Shown piece after piece: positions 9,980 to 21,482 of a stretch of 64,000 nucleotides of DNA. The stretch's first letter is position 1. Each line of letters begins with the position of its first letter. The stretch is taken from assembly GCA_030849075.1 (NCBI GenBank), contig JASAOO010003563.1, positions 1 to 64,000 of the forward strand, read 5' to 3'. The translations under genes and the position numbers were made by a program. Below the pieces are notes generated by a model. That model was not told the DNA's origin. It saw only the letters and a list, made by a program, of their open reading frames with translations, and did not search any database. This DNA comes from Zelonia costaricensis (taxonomy: Eukaryota; Euglenozoa; Kinetoplastea; Trypanosomatida; Trypanosomatidae).

Positions 9980-11948
9980 GGGCGAGTGTGTTTGTTTCTC
10001 AACGCGGTCGTTGCTCTCGACTTACACGCGACGGTAGTTGCGTATCCCGCTCTCGTGGCCGTGCCGCTTCACGCCTCTCCCACGCTGCCCTTTGCGTGTT
10101 TTCTGTGTTTGTGTGCGCGTGTGTGTCGCTCTGCCGCTCCCTCCCTCCCTCCCTCGCTCGCTCACTCGGCATGCGCCGATTCGCAGGACGAGGCCGGAAT
10201 CTACCACACCCGCCACACCCCGAGCCGACTCCATCTTGAGTCGCCTACCGAAGCGGTCAGCCAACAAACATGGAATGCACGATGCAGGCAAGAAGCTGAA
10301 AAGCGCTCACGCACGCGCGGCGCGTTGATGACGTTGCCCTACCTCTCCCCCATTCCGGCCACTTCTCTCGTCGCGTGTGCTGTACCGGGGCCACAGGGCA
10401 TCTGCGGCCGGAATCGTGCAGAGAGTTGGCGACGGCAGCAGCCGACAAGAAGGCGCAGCTGCGTCGCAGCACCCATTGTGTGTCGCGTGCTGAGGCGTTC
10501 ACGGCCCGCAGCTGCCTCCCCTCCCCCTTCCCCGTGCCGTTCAGCTCTCACAGGAAAACGAACACCTTCGTACCGCGTTTTGCCCACGGTCGACTCCGTC
10601 TTGACCATTTCGTCACTCTTCGATTGCTTCTTTTCTTTTCTCGTTGCCGCAACACCGCCACACATTCACATGCACACGCAACCACTGCAGAACTCGCACA
10701 CGTGCCGCCGCACCCGACGCCGCCGCCCTCTCGCTCCGTTAGCAGCCTCCACTCCCCCCCTCCCCCGCCTTTCCGCTCTTGCTTTGCGCTCGCCTCGTCT
10801 GAGTTCATAGCACCACCACGCCTATATCGCTTCGCTTCTCTTCTCCAACTGCACGCCTTCGCGGTTCACAAGCGCAACGCCTCCGCTTGTTTGGCTGCGC
10901 GCCGACGAGGGTGAGACGCGCTGGCGGCGTTGAAGTGCGGCTCCACCCAATCGCTCCTCGTGCGCAGTTGCAGCTGACGCTCGACACCGCCCGAGTTTCT
11001 TTCCTGTATCCTTTTGTGCGCGCACACACACACACACACACACACGCGGACGGGCATAGCAGCCCAACTATCGCTGCGGCGCGTCGCGTGCCTCTCGGCA
11101 GCTCCTTTTTCCTTTTCCCTGCCGTGCCGGCGGCTCTCCTGTTCCCCCCCCCCCGCGCCGCACGCTGCGTGAAGGGTGCGGTCTATTCGTGCGTCTGTCC
11201 GCCCTTCGCTCTGCTCCGCTTGCACTATACCCACTTCGCCAAGCTTCTGCCGTGACCTACTGACGCACTCCCTAGTACGCTCCCTCGCCCCTCCCTTCCC
11301 ACACACGCACACACTCGTTTGAATACTCGCCTCCCCCTCCTCCTCGTCCACCCGCTGGACCCCCCTCCCCTTCCCTCCATCCCTCGGTCTCTTCCGAGTT
11401 GAGTCGCCCATCTCCCACCCTCTCACAGTACTCCGCGTGTTTGTTGCTTGCCTCTCCATCTCTCTCTCTCTGTTGCCTGTGTTTGTTGGTGTTGTTCATC
11501 CGCTTTTCCTTGTTTGCCCGTCTTGAGGCATCTTGTCCTCCTCCGCTGTCTCGGCTCGTCTGTGTGCAACCTCAATTTGCCCCCGCAGGCCACGCCCCCC
11601 CTTCCCCCCTCCCCACCTCCCCCTCCCGATTCAAGCCCCACCGCTTCGTGTGTGCGCGCGTCGCTGGCGAGCAGCTCTTTCGAAGCTCCGCCTGTGCCTC
11701 TGCCTCCAACAGCTGTAATCGCTTCGCCCTCTCCGCCTCGGTACTCGCGTTGCGGTGCCGTCTTCGTGCATTGGCGCGTGCCCAGCGTCGAGCAGCTGCC
11801 GTTCAGCCGTGACGTGGGTGCGCCGGCGCGGGAGAAGCTCGTTGCGGACCCTGGCGGTGTGTCGCGCCTCGCTGTGCCCTCCTTCTCCCCCCCCCCTCAT
11901 CCACCGCCCTCGTGCCCTGCACGGCGTGCGCGGTGCGCTGCCGTTGCC
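9980..11948 (+). other. 2-kb intergenic region upstream of V-ATPase subunit a
   Basis: No gene seen. There is a (CA)n repeat at 11023-11045 and successive pyrimidine tracts at about 10090-10160, 10730-10800, 11275-11400 and 11450-11650. Plausible spliced-leader acceptors for the V-ATPase gene include the AG at 11587-11588 (CCCGCAG) and later ones. Several tracts make alternative acceptors likely, so the leader length is uncertain. Confidence 0.5.
11023..11045. repeat. (CA)n microsatellite
   Basis: About 11 uninterrupted CA units in the region upstream of the V-ATPase gene. Confidence 0.9.
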
Positions 11949-14639
11949 ATGGCGTGGAACCAAGAGCACTGCAGCGGCCTCTGGCGCTCGGAGGACATGA
12001 TTCGCGTCAACATCATTCTCCAGCGCGAGGTGCTGCACGACACGATGTTCGAGGTCGGCATGCTGGGCCGCATCCAGTTCCTGGACATGAACGAGGGCGT
12101 CACGGCGTTCGCGCGACCCTTCACGGAGGAGCTGCGCCGCTGCGAGGAGCTGCAGCGCAAGCTGCACTTTATCGAGGAGTCGATGCGCAAGGACGCGGAG
12201 CTGCTGGACAAGTACGCCGCGGACCACAACATGAGCGCCACGGTGGAGGAAATGCGGGCGTCGCTGCTGCAGGGACAGATGCACATGATTGATGACCGCA
12301 TCGAGGCGACCGTCAATGAGCTGATGGCGATGCTCACCTCGCTGGAGGGCTTCCAGCACGAGATGAACCAGAACCAAGAGGTGGCGCTGCTCTACCACAA
12401 GTACCAGCTCATGGTTGAGGCGCCGACGGACGGGGCGGCGATCAACACCAGCTTCATGCGCGGCGGCAGCGGCGGTGCCGCCGTTAGTGCGGAGGCCTTT
12501 TCGCGACTCGCCAGCATCTTCGGCGTCATCGACGCGAGTCGCAGCGAGGAGCTGTACCGCTTGTGCTACCGCATCACCCGCGGCAACGCCATTGTGGAGA
12601 TCAGCAACGAGCCGGCCATGTTCGTCGACGTCGAGACGGGCGAGCGGACGGTGTCCAAGACGGTGTTCGTCGTGCTGAGCGCCTCCGCGTCGATGATGGG
12701 CCGCCTGAAGAAGCTTGTCGGCGGCCTTGGCGCGGACGTGTACTCGCTGGAGGAGGTGCAGAGCCGCGGACTGGCGCTGAGCTCGTCGACGGCGGCACGC
12801 CACGTGGAGGACACCGCCGCCGGCGTGGAGCGGCGCAAGCGCGAGGTGCTGACCCTCTGGTATGAGGAGCACCGCCTGTACAAGACGTACCTGAAGGTGG
12901 AGAAGGTCGTGCTCACGGCCATGAACATGTGCGCCATGTCCGGCTCCACCTGCACGGCCTCCGCGTGGGTGCCGCTGCGGCACGAGCAGGCCCTGCGCCG
13001 CGCCCTGCAGGACGCCGTCGTCTCCGCCAACGGCAGCGTCGAGTCGATCCTGACGCGCCACGCCGAGCAGAGGCACCCGCCGACCTTCTTCGAGACGAAC
13101 CGCTTCACCGAGTCGTTCCAGAGCATCGTCGACAGCTACGGCATGGCCCGCTACAAGGAGGTCAACCCCGGCGTCTTCACGATTGTCACCTTCCCGTACC
13201 TGTTCGGCATCATGTACGGCGACATGGGCCACGGCTTCCTGCTCCTCTTCATTGCCCTCTTCTTCATCAGCAAGGAGAAGGCGTGGCGCAATGCGCAGCT
13301 CAACGAGATCATTGCCATGATCTTCGGTGGCCGCTACCTCCTCCTGCTCATGTCGCTCTTCGCCATCTACATGGGCATCCTCTACAACGACTTCTTCGGC
13401 TTCTCGCTGAACCTCTTCTCCAGCGGCTACACGTGGGCGCCGATCGAGGAGAACAGCGGCACCACGTACCCGACCTCGCCGAACGGGAGCCCAAGCGTGA
13501 AGCCGTTGCACGTGTACGCGATGGGCCTCGACGCGGCGTGGGCAGAGACGGAGAACAAGCTGGAGTTCTACAACTCGGTCAAGATGAAGCACGCCGTCAT
13601 CGTCGGCGTCGTGCAAATGTTTGCCGGCCTCTTCCTCTCCCTCAACAACAGCATCTACGAGAAGAACTGGTACAAGATCGGCCTCCTCTTCGTGCCCGAG
13701 TTCATCTTCCTGCTGTGCACGTTCGGCTACATGTCGATCCTCATCATGGTGAAGTGGGGCCACACCTGGTCCAACACGAACAGCGCGCCAAGCATCCTCG
13801 AGATCATGACGAACTTCTTCCTGCAGCCCGGCTCCGTGCCGAACCCGCTCTTCAAGGGTCAGGCGGGCCTGCAAATCTTCCTGCTCCTCGTCGCCTTCGC
13901 CATGGTGCCCATCATGCTGCTGGGCATGCCCTACATCGAGATGCGTGACTACAAGCGGTGGCAGCAGCGGCGCCAGCTCGGCGGCAGCCACGGCGGGGCA
14001 CGGCGGGCCAGCATGGTCACCATCGAGAACGCCGACAACTCCGACGGCTTCTTCAATGAGCCGGCCGCCTCGGCACAGCACCACGACACCGACGGTGACC
14101 CGCACCCACCCCACGACCTGATCAGCGACGACGACGCCGTCCCGCCGCACGACGCGAGCGTCTTCTTTGGCGACGACTCGATGGACCCCTCCGGCGGGGC
14201 GGCAGCGGACGTGGACGGGCGGGCTACCGCCTCCGCGGCCGAGGACGAGAACGAGAAGTTTGCGCACTTCGACGTGTCGGAGCTGATCATTCACTACGTC
14301 ATCCACACGATCGAGTACGTGCTGAGCAGCGTGTCGAACACGGCGTCCTACCTGCGTCTGTGGGCCCTCTCGCTCGCCCACGCGCAGCTCTCGGAAGTCT
14401 TCTTCACCTTCACGGTAGCGAGCACTCTGGGCGTCGACAACAGCTCGGGCTTCGTGATTGCCATCGGCGTCATGCTCTGGCTCGGCGCGACGCTTGGCGT
14501 GCTGGTGGGCATGGAGGCCCTCTCGGCATTCCTGCACGCGCTGCGTCTCCACTGGGTAGAGTTCCAGAACAAGTTCTACGCCGGCGACGGCAAGGCTTTT
14601 GACCCGTTGGACCTGCTGAGCTTGAACATGCAGAGCTGA
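11949..14639 (+). CDS. VPH1: V-type proton ATPase subunit a
   Basis: The 896-aa membrane subunit of the V-ATPase Vo sector, which provides the half-channels for proton transfer into acidic organelles such as acidocalcisomes, endosomes or the contractile vacuole. The N-terminal half is a long cytosolic helical stator arm. Residues about 410-860 hold the multi-spanning membrane domain, beginning near TFPYLFGIMYGDMGHGF, a family hallmark. The essential transmembrane arginine is Arg803 in ASYLRLWALSLAHAQLSE, identical to the yeast Vph1/Stv1 signature. Yeast Vph1 is 840 aa; the extra length is a hydrophilic insertion of roughly 100 residues (about 670-775, rich in Asp, His, Pro and Ser) in the loop before the last membrane helices. 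The open frame extends to 11448, but upstream codons are proline/serine runs, so the ATG at 11949 is preferred. Confidence 0.96.
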   Translation: MAWNQEHCSGLWRSEDMIRVNIILQREVLHDTMFEVGMLGRIQFLDMNEGVTAFARPFTEELRRCEELQRKLHFIEESMRKDAELLDKYAADHNMSATVEEMRASLLQGQMHMIDDRIEATVNELMAMLTSLEGFQHEMNQNQEVALLYHKYQLMVEAPTDGAAINTSFMRGGSGGAAVSAEAFSRLASIFGVIDASRSEELYRLCYRITRGNAIVEISNEPAMFVDVETGERTVSKTVFVVLSASASMMGRLKKLVGGLGADVYSLEEVQSRGLALSSSTAARHVEDTAAGVERRKREVLTLWYEEHRLYKTYLKVEKVVLTAMNMCAMSGSTCTASAWVPLRHEQALRRALQDAVVSANGSVESILTRHAEQRHPPTFFETNRFTESFQSIVDSYGMARYKEVNPGVFTIVTFPYLFGIMYGDMGHGFLLLFIALFFISKEKAWRNAQLNEIIAMIFGGRYLLLLMSLFAIYMGILYNDFFGFSLNLFSSGYTWAPIEENSGTTYPTSPNGSPSVKPLHVYAMGLDAAWAETENKLEFYNSVKMKHAVIVGVVQMFAGLFLSLNNSIYEKNWYKIGLLFVPEFIFLLCTFGYMSILIMVKWGHTWSNTNSAPSILEIMTNFFLQPGSVPNPLFKGQAGLQIFLLLVAFAMVPIMLLGMPYIEMRDYKRWQQRRQLGGSHGGARRASMVTIENADNSDGFFNEPAASAQHHDTDGDPHPPHDLISDDDAVPPHDASVFFGDDSMDPSGGAAADVDGRATASAAEDENEKFAHFDVSELIIHYVIHTIEYVLSSVSNTASYLRLWALSLAHAQLSEVFFTFTVASTLGVDNSSGFVIAIGVMLWLGATLGVLVGMEALSAFLHALRLHWVEFQNKFYAGDGKAFDPLDLLSLNMQS

Positions 14640-14742
14640 TGAAGAAAGCAAGAGGGATGAGCAGAACGGCGCTCTCGTCACCGCGGCGCCTCTGCTGTGG
14701 GGGGACACCTCGCCCCGCTGAGGCGGGCAGCATCCGCAGCGG

Positions 14743-14790
<48 letters not shown>

Positions 14791-16641
14791 TTGAGCGCAT
14801 CGACATCCGTCAAGGCTGGGCGGGTGCTTCTGCCGCGGGGCTTTTTCTCTTGGTCACCACTCTCTGTGGTGCGTGACAGGGGTGCCCTCATGGAGCGGGT
14901 GCCCCTCTTCTTTCCGTGAACGGGCGAGGGGAGGGTGGATCAGGCGAAGCCCCACTCACGTGTGCGGACACGTGCGCTGTTCCGCAGTGGTGCTACTGCA
15001 CGTGTCCAGTCGGCGCAGTCGCTGTGGTCTGTTCCTCGGGAGCTGTAGGGTTTGAGCCGTCGCCTCCCTTTTCTCTTGTCTGGCTTGTCCTCCCTCCCTC
15101 TCTCCGTTGCGAGTTCGTGCATGCGTGTTTGTGAGCGTTTGTGTGTGTGCGCGCGCGCAGCTGTGCTATTTTTTGTGGCAGTGCGTGTCTGTGCGCATCT
15201 GAATTGTGGGCCGGGGCATGTTCACCGTTTCCTCACGGTACTCCAACCTCTCTGTCTCTCTGGTTGGAATTGCCCGCAGCGTTGCTGTGTTCCACCGAAG
15301 GCGAGAAGAGGAAGAAGAAAAAAAAAGCGAACTTACGGTGCGAGCCGGATGCTGCGAAGCACCAAATGCGGCTGTGACCGAGGCGATGGGCGCCGCACTC
15401 TGATTGGGTGAGGCCATCACGACTGCGCAACAGCAACGTCAACAAAAAGGCATCCTGCTCGCAGCTGCGCTTGCAGATGAGCGGTCGAAGCGGCGGCCTT
15501 CCCCCTCCCCCCCTTTCCCAAGCAGGCACCTCGGACAGCGCGCAAAAAAACTGAAGACGGGCGTTGACGTGACCGCTCTGTTCACACACGTGGCAGTCCC
15601 ATCAATTGCGCAGGCACAGGTGATAATAGCCCTCTGCTCCCGATCCGTTTCCGTACGGTCGTGCATGTGCCGGACTCGATGCCTTGTTGGGCATGCCTTC
15701 TTTTTTTTATTTCACTATTCCGCCAACTATTCTCTTCGCATTGTCCTTGCCACACTGTGCCTTCGCGGCGGCGCACCCTTCGCCACATCCTGACGCTCTG
15801 CGCAACGGTACTCCCCCACACTCTCGTGCGCGGCGACACCCCACCCCCCTCCCACACTCCCCCCACACAAACGTGAATACACGAAACATACCCGGCACAT
15901 ATACCACGTAGCTTACCGAGATCAACAGTCCCGCCTGCTCTGTCCCCGCCCTGCTCCCCACACTTCGTTCTCTCCTTCCGTTTCTCCCTTCCCCCCTCCC
16001 TTTCCAAACGTCCCTCCTGCCCCATCTCATATCTCCCTTAACGTTCGAACACGAAGCGCTCTAATTGCGAAAACCAGACAAACCCCAACAAAAAGGAGCG
16101 AGTGCGTGGTATCGTCGAACGCGACAGCCAAGCCGGTCTACCGAAAAAGAAAAAGACACTCACGCGCTTTCGCTTTCACTAATTCAGCAACAGCACACGT
16201 TTGGACGGCTGCTCGAGGGGCCTTTTGATTTCGCTGCTGCTGCTGCGGCTGTCGTCCCCCGTTTGGCTTCCCCCCTCTCTCCCTTGCGTGTCTGTGCTTT
16301 CCCCCCGCCTCCTCCGTTTGGGGCTGGGACTCTCCTCCTCCTCCTCGTTGTGTGCTGCTGCACAAGATATTTGGGACCCAGCACCGCCCGCGTCGGCGAC
16401 CACTGCCCGCTTCTCTCCCGCACTGCGGCGTCCTGTCTTGACGAGCACCCTTGGAACGCAAGCGTCTTCTGTGTGCGTCTTGCTGCCCCGCCTCCTCCCT
16501 GTTTCCCCCTGTCTTTTCCGTGATCTTCACCGCATCAGCGTGCCTCCACGCGCTTCGCCTTTCCAGCTGCTCCCTTGTTTTTTTATTTATTTAGCCCTCG
16601 TCATCGTCGCTGCTGCGGCGGTGCACCTTTGCTGATTCTGC
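14640..16641 (+). other. 2-kb intergenic region after V-ATPase subunit a
   Basis: A long (CA)n repeat (14746-14784) sits about 100 bases after the V-ATPase stop codon, in the presumed 3' UTR. Pyrimidine tracts at about 16245-16320 and 16570-16592 are followed by AGs at 16365-16366 and 16593-16594, candidate acceptors for the next gene. No coding frame of gene quality is seen. Confidence 0.5.
14746..14784. repeat. (CA)n microsatellite, V-ATPase 3' UTR
   Basis: About 19 CA units, one of the longest dinucleotide runs in the window, 107 bases downstream of the V-ATPase stop. Confidence 0.9.
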
Positions 16642-17025
16642 ATGCCAGCCATGGCGCAGCGTGGGCGTTCCAAGGAGCCGAGCGCGATCGGCGGAGTTGA
16701 GGATCGCCCGTTCGAGGTCGCGACCTTCCAGCGCACCCCCAGTCGCGGTGGTAACGTCTGCTGTGACCGCGACGATGACATGCCGTCCAACTTGCTCGCG
16801 TCGCGCTCCAATGTGCCGGGCATGACCCCCCAGGAGCTGATGGCAGCGCACCGCTCGTCGCTCGCGGAGATTTCGAAACGGGCTGACCCCGACATGCACA
16901 GTCTGACGCTCAGCCGCCACCAGGTCGAGCCCGAGGACATCTACCACGCCTCCCTCGGCGAGATCCCCGACGACGAGTACCGCGATGCGCTGGACAGTTT
17001 CAAGTTCGGCCACGCCGACGACTAA
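16642..17025 (+). CDS. small conserved-looking hypothetical protein
   Basis: A 127-aa (or 124-aa, from the second ATG at 16651) protein that I do not recognise. Two points support a real gene: the G/C-ending codon pattern matches the neighbours, and the sequence is of ordinary complexity, unlike the surrounding pyrimidine-rich frames. The N-terminal part is basic (AQRGRSKEP). The C-terminal third is acidic (EPEDIYHASLGEIPDDEYRD), with a final GHADD. A CC pair lies near residue 40. There is no membrane segment, signal peptide or coiled coil, and it looks largely disordered. No function is proposed. A very short leader from the AG at 16593-16594 is possible. Confidence 0.75.
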   Translation: MPAMAQRGRSKEPSAIGGVEDRPFEVATFQRTPSRGGNVCCDRDDDMPSNLLASRSNVPGMTPQELMAAHRSSLAEISKRADPDMHSLTLSRHQVEPEDIYHASLGEIPDDEYRDALDSFKFGHADD

Positions 17026-17862
17026 CATATCAGCAAACGGCTAAGCCACGGCAAGCTGCAAATTCACAACCCCGACAGCACGCATCGTTCGCACGAGCAA
17101 GCGTGGGGGGGGCGCTGCGGTGGATTGCTTCTCGCCTTCCACCCCGCCCCTGCCTCCTCCCTCCTGCTATGTCGTCTGCAGTCGTCGTTCACTCTCTTTT
17201 TGTTTTCTGCCCTTTTTTTTTTACACGCCGCTGACGCTGCGCGTGTTTGACACAGTGTGCTCCTCATCCGACGCGTGCGCTGCTGTGGCCTTTGTTGGCG
17301 CCTCCTCCTCTGCCTCCGCTTTACAGTTCTCGCCCCCCCCCCCCGCCTCGCGTTTGCCGCTGTCGCTGCAGAGGCGCTGCAGAGGGGGGGGGTGCCGCGT
17401 CGTACATCGAGATCGGGCAGCGAGATGGAGTGTAGAGTGAAATCGAGGAGGAGGGACGAGAAATGGGCAAAAACGAAGAGATGTTCCACACGTTGCTGTC
17501 GCCTCGAAGGCCGCACGTCTGTTTTTCACTTGGTTCGTCTGTTTTCTTCCGTGTTGCGTCTTCACGCAGTTTTTGGTCTAGCAATGCTCGGTTTTTCCTT
17601 CCTCGTCACCCCCGCGCCCCTCTTGCGTGGTGCGGCTCTATCATGTCTTGACGCAGGTCCGTTGCGGGAGAGCAGTAGAGAAAGGTGACACGACACGATC
17701 GGTCAAGTCGAGACTCCGAGGGTCGTTGTCTGTTCATTGTCGGTGCGCGTTTTCTTTTTTTTTTTCCTTTCTGTTTCGGCTGCTTTGTCTTGGCTCCCAC
17801 TTTTTTTTTTTTTTTCACTTCGACAGCCTCCTACTCTTGTTGTTACTGTTCCAGATTCCCAG

Positions 17863-17959
17863 CCCACCTACCCACCCCTTGCCCTCCTCTCTCTTTTCGT
17901 GCGTGCCCCTAACGGATCGTCGCGGAGGGACAGGCTTTGGGGGTGGGTGGGTGGGTGGG
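17863..17959 (+). other. G-quadruplex motif with hairpin partner
   Basis: Bases 17939-17959 hold five G-runs of 3 to 5 separated by single T residues, the arrangement that favours a very stable parallel quadruplex. Bases 17863-17878 (C-runs) can pair with 17940-17955 with a single mismatch in 16, enclosing a loop of about 60 nt. The transcript could therefore switch between a quadruplex and a stem. This is a reading of the sequence; folding was not computed. Confidence 0.6.
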
Positions 17960-18383
17960 AAGGAAGGTTCGCTGCCTTGGTGTGCCGGCATGCATGAGGG
18001 CGCGGGATTGGGAGGCGTGCATGTGCGTGGTGACTGTAGCTGGGCCTGTTTGTGGTGGCCGAGCGCGTGGTGTCTCACGTGGTGCTCATTTTTGTTTTCG
18101 TGGGCATCATCTGGCGTGGCGTGAGGGCTTCGCGGATCTCATAGCAGAGACTCGTGAAGGAACGGCGGCCCGCATCCGGCCGACGTTAAGCATGGTGTAG
18201 ATACTTGCGGGCACAGGTCGGTGCGTGTCTGCCGACCTCACTGTACTCGCTTTCGTGATCGCAGGGCTTTTAAGTTGTTACTTTCTTTGCAAACCTCTGC
18301 GTTGCGACCCGCGCTGGTACCGAGTTGACGTGCGTGTTTCGCGTCGCCTCCACTACTGACACCTGCTCCCCCCCCTCCCCCCT

Positions 18384-18403
18384 CCCCACCCCACCCCACC
18401 CCA
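18384..18403. repeat. C4A tandem repeat (minus-strand G-quadruplex)
   Basis: Four or more CCCCA units within a C-rich block (18367-18403). The minus strand is a four-run G4 sequence; the plus-strand RNA is C-rich. Confidence 0.7.
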
Positions 18404-20371
18404 CTCAGGCGTGCACTGCTGGCTTTCTCTTTGAATGCGCATCTTCTGCGTTTTCGTTTTGAGTGAGGTGACTGGATCGTGCACGTGGTCGAGGGGAGTC
18501 GGTGTGAGTAGCTCGGCCCCTTTTCGTTCTCTCTCCCCCCCCATTTCCGTGCCCCCCCCTCTCTAGACTCTCTCCCTTCCCCTCTTTCTTTCGCTGTCGC
18601 TGTGTTTGCATCCTTCTGAATGGACCTTGCGGTCTTTTTCACATTTCGCTGTTGGAACGCGCCAGAGTTCAATCGCAGTGTTGACCTGTGCTTTAAGGAC
18701 GTGGCTTGCGGCCTTGTGTGTGTGTGTGTGTACGTGTGTTGGCACAGAGTGCGAGTGCTTTGCAGAAGAAGAGCCCCCCTCCCACTGGAACAAACGAAGA
18801 AAAGAACAGCATTGCTTCCGAAAACGCCCCTTTCTTTCGTTCGCGTTTGACTCGATGCAGTCGCAGCAGCGCACCCGAGGCAAAGCTCTAGAGAGCGGAA
18901 ATTAATGGAAGGAAGTTCTGGGGCGGTGGGGACGGCTTGCCATTTTTTTTTTTCTGCGCCGCTGCCCACCTCGTTGTCTTTCTTTTTTGTTCCCTTTGCT
19001 TCTCCCCTCTCTCTATCTGCGTGTGTTTGTGATTGTGTGTGTGTGTGTTTGTGTCGGCGTGTTCTTATTTAGCTCTTTGTGCGATGCCGCAGGGACCCAC
19101 ACAGAGGGCCTTCTGCACCGAGGGGAGGGCGGAGGAGGCGGAAGAGGGAAGAGCTAAGAGACGGGGGGGGTGGATTGAAGGCAAGGCTCAGGAGCGTGGA
19201 GGCTGCGGGTGCCCTTCTTGCCCGGTGTCCGCACCTGTGTGCCAGAGCGTAATGGAGCTCAGCCGCGCCTCAATTCGGAGCCCTCCTGCCGTTTCTTGTT
19301 TGATTATGCGCTGCTACGTTGTGCTGCTGCGTCTCGCGTCGTGACCGCCCCTTCTTCGCTCTTTCCGGCGCAGCCAGTCATTTTTGCACCGCTCCCGTCT
19401 CGTGGCCCGACACCTCTTTCGACCTCTCTCCACCTGTGCTGCGCGTAGGAAAAAAAAAACACACACACACACACAAAAGCAAAAGGGCTCTGATGTATGC
19501 AGCTGTGTTCCGCGGCCACTCCGCTTTGCGGTGTTGAGGTCCCTCCCTTTGTCCTCCTCCTCCTCGTCGTTTTGGTTTCTTCCCCCCTCCCCCTCCTCCC
19601 CCTCCTCCCCCCGCTCCCACCTTGCTATTTCTCCATAAAACCTACTGGATATGTTCTTCGAGGATTGCGCTCAGTTTCCTCCCGCGCTTTCGCAGTCACT
19701 TCTGTCTGGCTGCCGCGTGCGAGCCCCGCAAGGGGTGCTTCTGCACTTTACCCTTCTGCCCATTAATCGTGTACTCTTCCTCAGTTCCGTTGGTCGCTTG
19801 GACTTGGCTCCCCTCCTTTTTCCCCCTTCTTTGGCCGACGTTTAGCCGCTCCGTCTCGGTGTATATGTTTGTGTTTGTATCTGTGTGTGTGCGTGTGTCT
19901 TTGCATGACACGCTCCTGTTTCCGGCGCTCTCTCGGTTTAGTCCTGTCCCTTCCCGCTTTCTAGTTTGCTTTGCGTACGTGGATTGCCCTCTTACCTTTT
20001 TTTCCCTTGTCACTTCACCTCCGAAGGGAAAGGCTGTTGCTCGTCGCGGCGGCGGTGCCGCTCTCACTCGCTGGTGTCTTCGCCCTTGCCGTGCATGCGT
20101 CACGTGTTTCCTTCTACTCGCCTCACACTCTTATCCACACTGCTGACGCAGCACCATCACGTGCCTCATGTTTGTTTCTGGAGAGCTGGTCGCTCAGGTC
20201 TGCGTGGCGACTCAGCACTGGTGATGCTTGTGTGTCTCGGCGGTGTTGCTGATCGGAGATGAGGCATGCATGGCCATCGACGTGCCGACGCCGTCTTCTT
20301 CCTTCACCTCTGCGATAAATGTGTTTTTTTTTTCGGTGGAGGACGTGTCTGCGGACAGGCGTGTGTGAGCT

Positions 20372-20402
20372 TGTATGTGTGTGTATGTGTGTGTGTGTGT
20401 GT
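20372..20402. repeat. (GT)n microsatellite, interrupted
   Basis: GT runs with TA interruptions. A (CA)n run follows at 20548-20567, the reverse complement in base content, so the two could pair across about 145 bases in the transcript. Confidence 0.8.
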
Positions 20403-21449
20403 CTGGCAGTCATCTCATGACAGTTTCGTTTGACCCCTCACATGGACGCAACTCCGTGTACTGAAAACAAAAGCAATAGTCCCGAGGCGCGACTGCGCGC
20501 TGTTTATAGTTTTTCGACAATGCCACCACCTTCTTTCTAGACATACTCACACACACACACACACACAGACACAAACACCGTGGCACACGCGCAAAGAAAA
20601 AGCGAACGACTCACTCGCACCGCTTTCAATGCTGAAGAGGCGTGCTTCCCGAGTGGGCTTAGTGCCTTCATTAGTGCGTGCGTGTGCGTCGAGGCATGCG
20701 TGTGTGTGTGTGCGTGTTTGTCCATTTCAGGTCGCGCACGCCTCTCGTGGCATATCAAAAGGTGAAGAGAAAAAAAGAGGAGACCCCCGTACACTGGCGC
20801 GTGTGCGGGATCTGCGTTTCTGTGTTCAGGTTTGTGTGGATGTGTTCACTCTGGCGTGGCTGGTGACGGAATGGGGGGTGCGTATGTGCACGCATGTGTG
20901 TTTTTTGTTTTGTGTGTGTATCTGTGGGCGTGGATATATGTCACCAGTTTCTATCTTGATGTTCTCTTTATGTCTGTCCCTCTGTCTGTCTCCTCCTTCT
21001 CTGCCATTCTCCCCTGGTGCTTCTAGCCGGTTCACGCACTCCCGCCCTCTCTGCCTCTCCGTGAGCGGCAACCCCGAAAAGAACAAAAACACAGCATGAG
21101 TGGGAGTCCTTCACCCCCCCCCCCCCGTCCCCCCACGCCGCGAAGCTGGCGGCGTGGGGGGTCAACTTGTGTCGGCTTGCACGACAGTGATTGTGAAGGA
21201 AAGCGCGCTGGGGAGGCGGTGCCCAGCAATGTGCGCGTGCTGCCGAAGGCTCGTCTTCAAAGCGAGGGACACATGCAGCAAAGGACTCGGGCGTGCACCA
21301 GCGCGACGCGCGACACCGAGGGGAACGTGAAGCGTGGCCGTGGATTGCCTCCGAGCTGTTGTCTGCAGAGGAGGCGCTGAGGTGACAAGAACGGAGAAAA
21401 GCGGTAGAGTCTGGGGCGAGCGGTGTCTATGTGCCCACGTGCGTGCGCT

Positions 21450-21482
21450 TGTGTGTGTGTCTGTGTGTGTGTGTGTGTGTGT
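21450..21482. repeat. (GT)n microsatellite
   Basis: About 16 GT units with one C interruption, 340 bases upstream of the GMC oxidoreductase start. Confidence 0.85.

Noticed and set aside
11631..14891. 1086-codon open frame on the minus strand across the V-ATPase gene
   Set aside because: It is the antisense shadow of a high-GC3 gene: rich in Val, Leu, His and Arg with no domain, while the plus strand encodes an unmistakable subunit a.
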